Positions 8,343 to 19,300 are shown, counted from the stretch's first letter. The stretch: DNA of 64,000 nucleotides from Thalassococcus profundi (GCF_003344785.1 NZ_QPMK01000002.1:361142-425141), one strand, 5' to 3'. Translations and numbers: made by a program. Notes: generated from the letters alone by a model not told the origin.

Positions 8343-10082
8343 ATGGAAACCCGCGCCAACTACATCCTGATCGGAGCCTTCACCCTTGCCGGAGCGCTCG
8401 GCATCCTGGGATTCTTCCTGTGGTTCGCGCGGGTCGAGCTGGACCGCCAGTTCGCATATTACAATGTCGCCTTTTCCTCGGTCGCGGGGCTGTCTAATGC
8501 GTCCGACGTGCGCTTTGCCGGCCTGCCAGTGGGCAATGTCACCGATGTGCGCCTGTCGCCAGATCGCGACGGCACGATCATCGTCACGCTCGAGGTCGAC
8601 GCGGACACTCCGGTGCGGGTGGACAGCCAGGCGATCATCGAGGCCCAGGGCGTGACCGGCGTGTCCTATGTCGGCATCGACGCGGGCACCGCGGCGCTTC
8701 CGCTGCTGTCCGAAGTATCCGACGATCCGATTCCGCGGATCGAGGCCGGCCGCTCGGCGCTGCAATCGCTGACCGAGGACGGGCCGGCACTGATCGCGGA
8801 GGCGCTGCGCCTCGTGACCGCGGTGCGCAGCCTGGTGACCGACGACAACCGCAACCGGCTGGAAAACATCCTCATAAACGTGGAGGCGGCGTCCGAAGAT
8901 TTCTCGGACACACTGGAGAGCTTTTCCGACGTCACCGACTCGGTCTCGGGCTTTGCCGATCAGATCGACCGGTTCAACACCACGCTGGAAACGCTATCCG
9001 GAGATGTCTCGACCGTTCTGCAAAGCGCCGATGTCACGCTCAACACGATCACCGAGGCGGCGGAGCAGAGCATCGGTCTCATGGCTGACGGCTCCTCGAC
9101 CCTGACTGCGGCGCAACGCACCTTCGACGGCGCGGAGGCGTATCTGACCAACGATCTGCCCGCCGCCACCGAAGAGATCCGCCGCACCGCAGAGGACCTG
9201 CGCCAACAGGTGGCAACGCTGACCGAAGATGCGCGCAGCACGCTCGCCACCTTCGACGAGACCGGCACCACCGCCACCCAGCGCCTGATCGAGGCGCAGC
9301 GGGTGCTCGACGAAACCAGCGCTGTCATCGGCCAGCTGGACCAGACCCTGGACGAAATGTACGAGGCCGCGGTAAATTTCGACACGCTGGTGGTCAACGA
9401 CGGCTACGCGCTGGTGGATGAAACCCGCGCCATGGTCGACAGTGCCGCCACCGCCATCGACGCCATCACCCGCACCACGCAGAACGACCTGCCGGCGATC
9501 CTGTCGGACGTGCGCAAGTCCACGTCCACCGCGGCGCAGGTGATCGAACAGGTCGGGCTTGACCTGAGCCGCGCCTCGGGCCGGATCGACGGGCTGACCG
9601 CCTCGGCGCGCACCACGCTCGACACCGCCACCAGCACCTTTGCCAGCGCCAACACCACGCTGTCCGCCATCAACGAGGCGCTGGACGTGGGTCAGGGCGC
9701 GCTGGTCGCCGCCGAACGCGCCTTCGAAGGGGCGGACCGGGTCATCAACGAGGATATCTCGACCATCACCACCGACCTGCGCGGCGCCATCGCGCGGCTC
9801 GACGGCGTGGTGGCACAGGTGTCCGAGGACATTCCGGTGGTCAGCGCCGACCTGCGCGCCGCCAGCGCCTCGGCCCAGAGCCTGTTCCGGCAGCTGGAAC
9901 GGGTGGTCGCCAATGCCGGCCCCGCGGTCAACACCTTTGCCAACGATGGTTTGCCGCTCTATTCCCGATTGGCGCAGGAAACCCGCACGCTGATTTCCAA
10001 CCTCGACCGCCTGACCAACCAGATCTCCCGCGATCCTGCCCGGTTCTTCCTGAACCAGCAGACCCCGGAATTCAGAAGATGA
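8343..10082 (+). CDS. MCE (MlaD-type) lipid-binding protein with a long helical C-terminus
   Basis: A 579-residue membrane-anchored periplasmic substrate-binding subunit. A single N-terminal transmembrane helix (residues ~8-28, 'YILIGAFTLAGALGILGFFL') is followed by one MCE domain at ~38-115 with the conserved 'VAGLSNASDVRFAGLPVGNV' and 'GVTGVSYVGID' segments. The rest (~150-579) is predicted helical, rich in Thr/Asp/Ala with recurring 'TLD', 'ATL' and 'TDL' patterns, and has no cysteine; in long MCE proteins such a region forms a coiled tube or needle that spans the periplasm. E. coli MlaD is about 180 residues, so this is much closer to the long single-MCE proteins of Rhodobacterales and mycobacteria. 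It starts 6 bp after mlaF and overlaps the next gene by 4 bp. Confidence 0.9.
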   Translation: METRANYILIGAFTLAGALGILGFFLWFARVELDRQFAYYNVAFSSVAGLSNASDVRFAGLPVGNVTDVRLSPDRDGTIIVTLEVDADTPVRVDSQAIIEAQGVTGVSYVGIDAGTAALPLLSEVSDDPIPRIEAGRSALQSLTEDGPALIAEALRLVTAVRSLVTDDNRNRLENILINVEAASEDFSDTLESFSDVTDSVSGFADQIDRFNTTLETLSGDVSTVLQSADVTLNTITEAAEQSIGLMADGSSTLTAAQRTFDGAEAYLTNDLPAATEEIRRTAEDLRQQVATLTEDARSTLATFDETGTTATQRLIEAQRVLDETSAVIGQLDQTLDEMYEAAVNFDTLVVNDGYALVDETRAMVDSAATAIDAITRTTQNDLPAILSDVRKSTSTAAQVIEQVGLDLSRASGRIDGLTASARTTLDTATSTFASANTTLSAINEALDVGQGALVAAERAFEGADRVINEDISTITTDLRGAIARLDGVVAQVSEDIPVVSADLRAASASAQSLFRQLERVVANAGPAVNTFANDGLPLYSRLAQETRTLISNLDRLTNQISRDPARFFLNQQTPEFRR

Positions 10083-10741
10083 GGCTGCCCATGCCCCTGC
10101 CCACGCGCCGATCCCTCGCCGTCCTACTTGGCCTCGCGCTGACCGGCTTGCCGGGCTGCGGGGCGTTATCGGCCCTCGGCGATGCGACCACGCCGCTCGA
10201 CGTCTATGAGCTGCGCGCGCCTTCGGGCTTGCCCACCGCGACGCGGACTCGGCCCTTGCAGGTCACGGTGGAAGTGCCGACCACCGGCGGCGCGCTGCAG
10301 ACCGACCGTATCCTGATCCGTCCCGACCGGCTGCAGGCGCAGTACCTGCCGGACGTGCGCTGGAGCGAGGAAACCCCCGAAATGGTGCAGACGCTGATGC
10401 TGCGCAGCCTCGAGAACACCAATGCCGTGTCTTACGTCGGCCGCCGTCCGCTGGGCGCCGGAGGCGACATCGCGGTGATGACCGAAGTGACAGATTTCCA
10501 GGCCGAAGCGCCCAACCCGGACGGCCCCGCCACGGTGGTCCTGCGCATGACCGTGCGGCTGGTGCGCGAAGCGGATGTGAGCATCGTCGGCGCGCGCACA
10601 TTCAGCGCAACCGTGCAGACCCCGAGCACGGAGCTTGCAGACGTCGTCGCCGGTTTCGACGCCGCCGCGTCGCAGATATTCGCCGAATTTGCCCGCTGGT
10701 CCGCTGCCGAACTGGGCGCACCGCTGCGCGCCGGCGGCTGA
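10079..10741 (+). CDS. PqiC-like ABC transport auxiliary lipoprotein
   Basis: A 220-residue predicted lipoprotein of the ABC_trans_aux (DUF330/PqiC) type. The N-terminal signal has a lipobox-like 'GLPGC' with the acylated Cys at residue 27; Pro at -2 is not ideal. Family features include the 'YELRAP' opening strand, 'ILIRPDRLQAQYLPDVRWSE' and a C-terminal 'FDAAASQIFAEFARWSAAEL' helix. PqiC is an outer-membrane lipoprotein that completes the periplasmic bridge of the PqiB MCE protein, so this one probably docks the tip of the long MCE subunit upstream, with which it overlaps by 4 bp (ATGA). It is the last gene of the operon. Confidence 0.85.
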   Translation: MRLPMPLPTRRSLAVLLGLALTGLPGCGALSALGDATTPLDVYELRAPSGLPTATRTRPLQVTVEVPTTGGALQTDRILIRPDRLQAQYLPDVRWSEETPEMVQTLMLRSLENTNAVSYVGRRPLGAGGDIAVMTEVTDFQAEAPNPDGPATVVLRMTVRLVREADVSIVGARTFSATVQTPSTELADVVAGFDAAASQIFAEFARWSAAELGAPLRAGG

Positions 10742-10759
10742 CCGGGACCGGACAGCTCC

Positions 10760-10779
10760 GATCCGGCACCTGCCGGATC
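10760..10779. terminator. Bidirectional hairpin between convergent Mla operon and toxin locus
   Basis: GATCCGGC / GCCGGATC, 8 bp with a 4-base loop, placed in the 36-bp gap between the convergent lipoprotein gene and the last gene of the putative immunity array. No T run follows on either strand, so the role as terminator is plausible rather than certain. Confidence 0.5.
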
Positions 10780-11449
10780 AAGCCCTGACCGGGCGCGTCT
10801 GGGGCATCGGTGGATGGTCGACTATCGCGCAAGCACCATCAAAGAACCCTTCGGCCCGTAGATCGATCCCCAACGCGAGGCAATAATCGCCGATCATATC
10901 CACCGTCAGGCGATCGCGTTTCCGCTTTGCACGGGACGCCTCTGGTTTCTCGAAGGCCAGCGGCGTTCCATGCTCGAAAAAGCGCCATCCACCTTCGTTG
11001 TGGACGTAGACGACGCGTTCCGCCTTGGTCGTTCCGGCAAAATCAGTGTGACAGAACTGGAACGACTCGGCCCCCTTGGTCGCGTTGAGGACGACTCGCA
11101 GGAACGGTTTCCTCATCGCTTCGGCGGTCATGGCGACATGATCCGCCGACCCGATCCCGTGCATCCCGTTCGCCATCGCGCAACACCAACCGGACGCGGT
11201 TTCCGTCAGTAGAACCTTGGTGAACCCGGGATGGACCACCGGTTTCAAAAGGGCGATCTTCTCGGACAGGGTCAATGAGCCAAGTCTTCTGACATCGGGT
11301 GGCGAGGATCGACCGCCACCCGCGCGCGCGATGTTGTCCAGAATACGCCTGCGCGTTCCGAGGTATCCTTCGAGACACTGTTCGAACGATCCCTCGACGA
11401 AATCGAGCGTCGAGGTGATCGGCGAGCATCCTGGCATTGCGTCGGTCAT
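10778..11449 (-). CDS. Unrecognised protein, last gene of the toxin-linked array
   Basis: A 223-residue soluble protein with no signal peptide or membrane helix. I do not recognise a named family. Visible features: two Cys in 'GWCCAMANG', a 'FQFCHTDFAG' segment, then 'YVHNEGGWRFFEHGTPLAFE' and a basic 'KPEASRAKRKRDRLT' stretch followed by 'MIGDYCLALGIDL'. The sequence 'YVHNEGGWRFFE...G...FE' with a charged helix after it is reminiscent of small SUKH-unrelated immunity-type proteins I have seen beside polymorphic toxins, but this is a weak impression. It is the fourth minus-strand gene after the toxin stop codon (118 bp from the third), and faces the Mla operon convergently. An immunity or orphan-immunity role is inferred from position only. 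Confidence 0.7.
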   Translation of the reverse strand: MTDAMPGCSPITSTLDFVEGSFEQCLEGYLGTRRRILDNIARAGGGRSSPPDVRRLGSLTLSEKIALLKPVVHPGFTKVLLTETASGWCCAMANGMHGIGSADHVAMTAEAMRKPFLRVVLNATKGAESFQFCHTDFAGTTKAERVVYVHNEGGWRFFEHGTPLAFEKPEASRAKRKRDRLTVDMIGDYCLALGIDLRAEGFFDGACAIVDHPPMPQTRPVRA

Positions 11450-11567
11450 TATCAGTCGATTGTCCGCAGGATGATGACGGCATTGGGGTCATTGGTTATG
11501 CGTTCGGGACGGGCGCGCAGGCAAGATGTTGGACATGGCGACCTGTGAACGCCTTGCCGCGGTCGTT

Positions 11568-12104
11568 TCAAGTGAGATTGGCAGCGGATCCGGGCAGATC
11601 GCTGCGCAGCCACAAAGGCTCTCCATCCCGGAAAAAGGCGTCGTGCGGCAGGTCGCGGATCAGCATGCTGTCGGGTATCGCCGTGCTCGAAGTGCGGATC
11701 GCCATATTCGGATTGTCTGGAAAATACTCCGCCTCCGCGCGCAATTCCTCGATCACGCGGTCCAGTACGGCCAGGGGCTTGGCACAGATATCGGACAGCG
11801 TGGAACCTGTGTTCTTGGCCAGGTAGTCGGCGGTGAAACCGGCCTGTTGCAGACCGTCCCGGGTTGCGCGCTGGCTGCCCAGGACCCGACGCCCAACGGC
11901 CACGTCCCGTTCCAGCGCATCCACCTCGTCCAGCCCGACGTACCCCTGGTAGAGATGGCCGCGCATCACCGGCACATCCGCACCGCTTTTTGCCAGACAG
12001 TCGAAAAAGGCCTTCATGTCGGCGCGCGTTCCGATGACGTGGTCGCCCATCGGGCTGAGAAACCCGACCGTACCCCGGCTTTCGCGAATGAGATCCGATG
12101 CCAT
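11568..12104 (-). CDS. Unrecognised protein in the toxin-linked array
   Basis: A 178-residue soluble protein, MASDLIRESRGTVGFLSPMG at the start, with a middle 'MRGHLYQGYVGLDEVDALERD' and a C-terminal 'EPLWLRSDLPGSAANLT'. No signal sequence, membrane helix or known motif is visible. Codon use matches a real gene and its position, third after the toxin on the same strand (81 bp after the second gene), fits an immunity array. Alternative explanations are a regulator or a leftover of a displaced toxin-immunity cassette. Confidence is for being a gene, not for function. Confidence 0.7.
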   Translation of the reverse strand: MASDLIRESRGTVGFLSPMGDHVIGTRADMKAFFDCLAKSGADVPVMRGHLYQGYVGLDEVDALERDVAVGRRVLGSQRATRDGLQQAGFTADYLAKNTGSTLSDICAKPLAVLDRVIEELRAEAEYFPDNPNMAIRTSSTAIPDSMLIRDLPHDAFFRDGEPLWLRSDLPGSAANLT

Positions 12105-12185
12105 CGCGTCAAGCGGCCCGCGGGACCGGGGCCGGCATTGACGCCGACGGTCGGGCGCGCACGCGCTTGCCGCGCAGGCAGCACA

Positions 12186-12731
12186 TCAGACAACCATCGC
12201 ATCGAGCGCCGCCCGCGCGGTGTGGCCCAGCGTGGCGTCGTCCGCATAGGGATCGCAGAGCGCTTCCCAGTAGCGCGGCGTCGCATCCGACACTTCCGAA
12301 AAGCCGTCCTGCACGAACCGGCCCTTGGCCGCATTGGTGAACAGGAAGAAACCGGTGGTGCGCATGCATCGGCAGGCGCGCGCGGTCTTGTGCACCTCGT
12401 CCGCCGTCTTCTTGCCTTCGGCTTTTGCCGCGGCCTTGTGCCAGGCGGCCAGCTTCTTGCGGAATCCGCCCGAACCCTTGCCGACGTAAGGATCCTCTCC
12501 GAACGTGAAAAACCGTGTCCGGTCCAGCCCCTCACGGATCAGCGCGCCAAAAGCGGCATCGGTGGCATCTGGCGCTATGAAAGCGTCGAATCCTTCTTTT
12601 TCGAGGTCCATGGAAGACACCACCGCCTGCACTGTCGATGTCACCCGCAGATGCGCGTCGTAGGCGTGAATGTGGACCATTCCGGTCAGGTCTTTGTAGA
12701 GGTATTTCGTTCCCGGAGCGGCCATCAGCAT
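12186..12731 (-). CDS. Unrecognised protein in the toxin-linked array
   Basis: A 181-residue soluble protein preceded by GGGAAAGAG. An ATG at 12731 and another at 12725 are both usable. It has 'MVHIHAYDAHLRVTSTVQAV' near the start, 'TRFFTFGEDPYVGKGSGG' in the middle, a Lys/Ala-rich helix, and a 'RACRCMRTTGFFLFTNAAKG' segment. I cannot assign a family. It begins 39 bp after the stop of the gene that overlaps the toxin, so it is very likely in the same transcript. By position it is a second candidate immunity protein. Confidence 0.7.
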   Translation of the reverse strand: MLMAAPGTKYLYKDLTGMVHIHAYDAHLRVTSTVQAVVSSMDLEKEGFDAFIAPDATDAAFGALIREGLDRTRFFTFGEDPYVGKGSGGFRKKLAAWHKAAAKAEGKKTADEVHKTARACRCMRTTGFFLFTNAAKGRFVQDGFSEVSDATPRYWEALCDPYADDATLGHTARAALDAMVV

Positions 12732-12770
12732 TGGCTCTTTCCCTGTCGCTGCTATCGTGTTTCCGCGTCC

Positions 12771-13322
12771 TCAGACCGCCGCCAAATGTTCAGCATAGAC
12801 CGGATCGAGTTCGGCCCATGCGCCGGTCTCTTTCGACGTCACGACACCATCGCGCCAGAAGGTCAGCCCGATCGTTCCGTCCGGGCGGCTTTGGTGCTGG
12901 ACCGCCAGATCGTACATCCCCGTCCCATCCAGACAGCGGCGGAGGAAAAGGTCGCAGCGCGCATCCTCCAGCGCCGCACCGTGCCGCTCGACAATGACCG
13001 ATGCCGTCACGCGGGCCGGCGGCTTGGTGCGGCGAAAGAGCAGATCAAACCCCTCGGCCTCGGGCGACCAGAGGTTTTCGGTATGCACCAGTTTGGTCTC
13101 GAACCGCTTGGCCCAGGCGTTCGCCTCGGCCGCGAAATCGTCCTGCGTCAACAGCGTCTTGGGCTTGGCCAGTGCCGCTTTCTTCGACTTGGCCGAGCCG
13201 TAATAGACGCCCGACGGCAGAACGGTTTCGGTACAGATCGCGACGAATGGCCAGCACCTGTCGACAAAGGCCTGAGGGGGCAGGTCCGGGCGGAAGAAAA
13301 ACTCGGTACGTTCAGAAGTCAC
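12771..13322 (-). CDS. Candidate cognate immunity protein for the C-terminal nuclease domain
   Basis: A 183-residue soluble protein beginning MTSERTEFFFRPDLPPQAFV. Its GTG start overlaps the TGA of the giant exoprotein gene (GTGA, 4 bp), the arrangement expected for an immunity gene that must be made together with its toxin. No signal peptide or membrane helix is seen, fitting a cytoplasmic inhibitor. The Tox-REase-5 domain upstream is known to pair with Imm52-type immunity proteins; the 'GSAKSKKAALAKPKTLLTQD' stretch faintly recalls the Ser/Lys-Ala-Leu-Lys-x-Pro...Asp pattern I associate with that family, but the rest does not match well and I do not claim membership. The immunity role is inference from the overlap and from the toxin type. 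Confidence 0.75.
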   Translation of the reverse strand: MTSERTEFFFRPDLPPQAFVDRCWPFVAICTETVLPSGVYYGSAKSKKAALAKPKTLLTQDDFAAEANAWAKRFETKLVHTENLWSPEAEGFDLLFRRTKPPARVTASVIVERHGAALEDARCDLFLRRCLDGTGMYDLAVQHQSRPDGTIGLTFWRDGVVTSKETGAWAELDPVYAEHLAAV

Positions 13323-16300
13323 TGTCTAAGCTCGATGTTCAGGCCAAGGCGGTTGAAGTCCTGCGAGAGTTGCGCACGCAGGGCCGGGGTCTGCACATAC
13401 CACACAACCGGCGTATTTCCAGCCACGCTCAGTTGTCGTGCCGCCTGGTCCAACATGTCCGAATAACTACTCTGAGCCCAGCTTTTCAGCGCGCCGGAGG
13501 CTTCGAACATGAAACTGTAGTCGGCCTTTGCTTCCAACAAGCCGATCGACGGGTCGAAAGAGTCGAACCGGACATTTCCGACAAAGTATGTCTGACCGCT
13601 GATCGCGCCGGGAATTGCGTCCTGATAGCTGCGTGCGGCAGCCGACATGGATTCGTTCACCGGCCGGAACGCGCCCAGACCCGCATATTGACGGGTGACC
13701 GCGGTCGCCACGTTCTCGGCCAGATTTACGCCACCGACCGCGGTAAATCCGCCGGCCGAGACCTCGGCCAGAACCTCGGTCGAAACCTCGCGGCCCAGAA
13801 ACCCTGCCCAGCAGCTGGCGCTGCGCACGCAAAGCGCGGCCCCCCTGGTCACGATCGCCCGGACCGCCACAACCGTCAGACCCGCACCGGCCGCGACGGA
13901 TGCGGCCAGGATCATCGTTTCGATCGTCGAGGCTTCGAGCCTGGCGGCGCAGGTGTCGTTCCAGACACCTCCACAATTCGCGGCTGCAAAATCGTTCTGG
14001 ATCTCAAGGATTTGCGGCAAACGAACGATGTGCGCGTTCACGTAGCTGCTCGGTTCGATCACATTCAGAAGTTGATGACGCACCACCATGTCGACATCGG
14101 ACCAGACACCGGAGGCCGTTGTGGCCACGTTGCTGAGCCGCTCGTTGACGCACTCGAGGCTGCGCGTGCATTCATTGACCAGTAGAAAATCATTCTGGGC
14201 CGAACGATCGCGGAATTTCTGGATGATCGCATCGCGCGCGGCACCCTCGCAACGGCCACCGTTCTGTTGCCGGCACCGGGCGAGATCCGTTTTCAATTCG
14301 ATGACATCAAGATGCGTCAGGTAGTTATTGACGATCCCTGTCTGCGCGATGGTCGCTCCATAGCTGACGCCGATGGACTTCCCGTCCGCGAAGAGGAACC
14401 CGGCGGCAGCGCCGGCCAGCGGGGCCAGGCGTTGCTTTTCCTCGATGCTCAGGCTCGATCCGGCCAGGACCGCCTGGCTCGCGCCGGCGAAGAAGCCGCT
14501 GGCGCAGGTGCCGTTCATCAGCTGGATCGCCACGCAGCCCAGGCCGCCGTGCAGCAGGATGTGTTGTAGCGAGCCTTCGAAGCTTTCCTGCCCCATTCCC
14601 AGCTCGCCGATGCCGAACTGCGCGACGCTCATCGCCTCGGTGACGAGGAAGGTGCGGCCCACAGAGTCCAGACCGTCGAAAACCGGGCGTCCGAAGACCG
14701 CGTTGTCGACCACGGCGGCGACGATCCGGTCGCCCGCGCGGTTGACGATGGCCTGCGGCGAGAAACTGCCGCGCAGGTCGTTGGCGAAGGGGCTGGCGTC
14801 GCTCAGGCCCAGCTGCGTGCCGATCTGGAAGTTGCTGGTGATGACGTTGGTCACATAGGCCGAGGTGCCGGCCAGCAGCGCGTTGCGCAGCACCACGCCG
14901 GGATCGAGCTGGCCGGTGATCGCGCCCTCGATGCCGCCGGTGATGAGCGAGTTCAGCGCCGCCTGCTGGAACACCGTCAGCCCCAGGCCGCCGGTCATGT
15001 ACCCCACGGAGACCGACAGCAGCGCCTGGAAGGCGGGCGTCAGCCGGACCTGTTTGTCGTACCAGCTGTGGTCGCGCAGCTGGATGGTGTCGTAGGTGGC
15101 GCCGTACTGGTCGACCAGCGTGTCGAGATAGGCGTATTGCGCGCCGTTCGCGGCCCCGGGCAGCGCAAGCGCCCGGGTGTAGTCGGTGTTGATGACCTGT
15201 GCCTGTGCCGCAAGGCCCGAGGTCGCCGCCGCGGTGTTGATCGGCGCCAGGGCCGTGCCGAAGGTGCGCGATCCGATGACGGTCAGCAGTTGCGCGTTGA
15301 GCGACGCCCCTTCCTGCCCGCTGATATGCACCGACCCGCCGATGTTGAAGGTGATCGGGTTCGGAGAGGAGATCTGCGGAAACTGCGCCGTCTGCCGGTC
15401 GAAGCCTTCCTGGATCGTGGTGATCGTCACCAGGTTCTGACGCTCGGAATAGTTCGACACGCGGGTCGAATTGATCAGCGCCATGATGTTGAGGTTGCCG
15501 ACCGCCGAGATGTTGATCCGCTGCCCGGCAAGGCTGCCGCCCTGAATCGTCAGGTTGTTGCCGGACGAGATGTCGATGATGTCATCGGCCAGCAGGTCGT
15601 TGCCGGTGTTCAGAAGCGCCGTGCGCGCGCTGGAATTCGTGCGGTTGCGGTAGGTGATGCCGATGAAGGAACTCTTCGACCGCGTCCTGGTGCTGACGTC
15701 GTTGCGCTCTGCATAGCTGCCCAGTGTGATGGAGCCGCCCAGCGTGGTGCTGCCCGACGCCGGCAGGGTGCTCAGCCGCACATTGTTGGCCGACATCTCG
15801 GTCCCGGCCGAGATGATCCGTTCGAACCCGGTGCCGCGAGGCGCCCGGCTGACCACGGAAATGGTGCCGTTGGCGGCGTTGAGCTGGGTGCGTTTGTAAA
15901 TGTCCTTGTAGGCGTCGTAGGTGGTGGTGGTGTAGGTCTTCTTGAGCCCGAACCAGCTGCGTTTGACCGTGGTGGTCTGGTGGTTGTACATCCAGAACCC
16001 CGGCGCCGCCGCCATGGTGATCGTCCCGGCGTTGGAATAGATCGAGAGGTTGCCGTCGACCGCGGTCACCCGGCTGCCGATCAGGTCGATGTCCCGGCCG
16101 GCGTTGATCGCGACCGATCCCTTGGCGCTCAGCATGTTCTCGTAGGCGCGGAACTCGGTCAGGACGACCTTGCTCTGGCTATGCCCCGGCAGCACCGCCT
16201 TGTAGTCCGGATCGAAACTCCAGCCCATGTAGGCGGGACGGGAATCCTCGTAGCTCTCAAGGTAGATCGGCTCGCTCAGGATGTTGCCCTGCGCGGTGAT

Positions 16301-19300
16301 GTTGAGATCGCCCTCGGTGTGGATCTTGCCCGAGGTCAGGCGGATGTCACCGTCGGCATAGATCGTCATGCCGCGGGTTTGCGCCTGGAGCGTGCGGCCG
16401 CGCAGCCCGGCGGTGGCGATGTCCAGCCAGTCGCCGTTGTCGACGGCATTCGGGTTGGCCTCGCGCCAGTCGTTGGGGTCGAACTCCACAAGGATATCGC
16501 CACCCGCCGAATAGGTCAGGCCACGGGCCGAAATCACTCGGTCGCGCTGTGCGATGTTTTCGCTCGCGCGGAAGACCACGTCGCGGTTGACGAAGCGGTG
16601 GTCGGAGTTGACGACGATACGCTTGGCAAAGACCACAAGGTTGTGGTCGACGGTCCGCTTGAGCCAGTCGTCGGTGTAGAACCAGCCCTGGCCCTGCTCG
16701 ATCTGCACGGTGTTGCCGGCGGTGTAATTCAGCGACCCGTAGTTCTTGACGTAGCCGCCACCGTAAAGGTGCAGCAGACCGCCCGCATCCAGCGTCGCGC
16801 TGCGCAGGCCAGTGGTGCCCTTGGCGCTGATCAGGATGTCCTTGTCCGCCTTGATCGTGCCGCGCAGGTAGGCGGAGCCGTTCTTGGAAATCAGCGCCAC
16901 CGATCCCGTGGTGTCGAAGTTCGCCACCTCGTAGCCGCTGGTATCGTCGGGCGTGTAGGTGCCCAGCGATCCGGTGCGCAGCTGCACGTGCACATCTCCC
17001 GCCGCGCCGGTGATCGCCCCCAGCTTGCGGTTGGTCTCGGCAATGTCGGTGCGCTCGATATCGTCCGCGATCACCTGCGTGACAACGGAGCCGCGCAGGC
17101 GCCCCGCGGTGGTGCGCAGGTCTTGCGCGGCCTCGATCACCAGCGTCCGGGTGGCCATGACGCCGTGCGCGGTGACGTTATAGGCGGTCGACACGAGGGT
17201 GATCGCGTTGGTGGCGGTGATGCTGCCTTCGACACCCACGGCACGCCCCTGCGCGATCAGCGAGCCCGAGGTCGTGATGTTGGCAGGCAGCCAGACATTG
17301 CCCGTGTCGGACACAATTCCGATCTTGGGACTGCTCAGCGTGCCGTTGTTGTAGACATCCCCGGCGCGGGCGCGCAGGCCGATCTCGGTCGTGCCGGTGA
17401 TCGTGCCGGTGTTGGAAATGCCGTCGGTCAGCGCCTCGATGGCGACGCGCACGCCTTGCAGCCTGCCCGCCGATCCGTTCAGCGACCGGTTGAGCAGTCG
17501 GCCCGCCTCGATGTTCAGCCCGGCGGTGGCAACGGCGCTGCCCTGGTTGTCGACCCCGTTGGCCGCGACGATCTGGATGTCCTTCGCCGACAGAGTGCCG
17601 AGGTTGGTCACACCGGCATTGGCCGAGGTCAGCGCGGCAAGGTTCGTGGCCTGCACAACGCCGGTGGCGCCGATGGTGACGTGGCCGGTGCCCTGCAAGC
17701 GCAGCTCGGCGCTGCGCACGGCGCCGTCGTTGTCGATCCAGCTGCCCGAGGCCAGGTTCACCAGCGTCGCCCGCGGCAAGCTGGTGTTAGAGGTCTGGCC
17801 GATGGTGCCGCTGTTCGACAGCGACCCGCCCGCGACCACCGCGATCACCGGCGCGTAGAGCACACCGGAGTTGGTCACGGTGCCGGTGATGTCGGCGATG
17901 TTGATGACCTCGCGGGCACGCAGCTGGCCGGTGTTTTCGAACGACGCGGCGCGGATATCCAGCGCCTTGGCGTGCACGACCGTGGTGGCAAAGTTGCGCA
18001 CCGCACCGGTGGACCGGATGTAGATGTGATTGTCGGACCAGAGCGTCGCAGCCGCGGCGTTGGTGAAGGCGCCGCCGGTGAGGCCGAGGTAGGTCGTGGC
18101 CCGCAACACGCTGTTGTTGGTGCTGCTGCCGGTGACGTTGCCGAAGAAGCCGAAGACGTCGATCGTGCCCGAGTTGGTGAAGTTGCCCGCCGCCGTCACG
18201 CCCAGCGATCCCGCGTCGATGCTGCCGCCCGCCACGTTGGTCACGTTGGTGCCGGCGTTGAAGGAAATGTCGCGCGCGCCGAACATCTTGCCGGCGTTGC
18301 TGGCCCAGGCGTCGGTGGTCACGGCGATGTCGTTGGAGCGCGCTTCGGCCCCCGCGCGGTTGTCGAAGGCGTTGGCGGTCACCGCCAGCTTGTTCACCGC
18401 CTCAAGGTAGCCGAGGTTGATGAAGCTGCCCCCCGCCGTGGCGGTCAGCCGGTCGCGGGCATAGACGCCGTCGCGGGTCGTGATGGCGCCGCTGGCGGTC
18501 AGGGTCATGAGATCGGCAAAGACGCGCCCGCGCAGCTCCACGCTGGCGCCGTTCAACGCCATGGTCGCCGCCGAGGTTTCACCGAAAAGGTTCACTGCCG
18601 CCGTGGCGGTCGCGTTCAACGCACCCGTGGCTGTGATCTGCGACGCGGTGCCGCCGCTGACGGTCGTGCCGCTCAGCGTGATCGCGGAGCCGGTCATCAC
18701 GCCGGAATGACTGATCGACCCGATCACGCCGGTGCTGGCGCTGGGGATCATCGTCGCGGTGATGCTGCCGTTGCTCGACAGCAGGCTGCCCGCCTGCGTG
18801 GTGAGCCGGTTGGCATCGATCTTGAGCGCGCCCGCCGCATGGGTCAGGCCGAAGGTCTGCACCAGGTCGCTCACCAGCCAGTCATTGCGCGACGTGCCGG
18901 TCAGCGCGATGTTGCCGCGCGAGATGAACGAGGTGCCGGTGACGTTGAGCCGCGTCGCCGACAGCTGGCTGCCCGCCAGCGTCTGCACCGTACCGGCGGC
19001 ATTCAGCGCGACGGTGTTTTTGGCCACGATCGACCCGCCAAGGGTCAGGCCGGCGGCGGAATTCAGGACCATGGCGCTGCGCGACTGCAGCGCGCCCGTG
19101 GACGAGATGCTGCCGGCGTTGATCGTGGTTCCGCCTTCGCTGGCGAAGGTGCCTGTGTTGCTGAAGGCCCCCGCGATGTCGAACCGGTAGGTCGACCCGA
19201 TCACCATGCCGCCGCTGTTGGTCAGCGACCCGGCGGTCGACAACAGGTCGAGCCGTCCGCCGATCACCAGCTTGCCCTCGTTGCGCAGCCGGGTGGCCGC

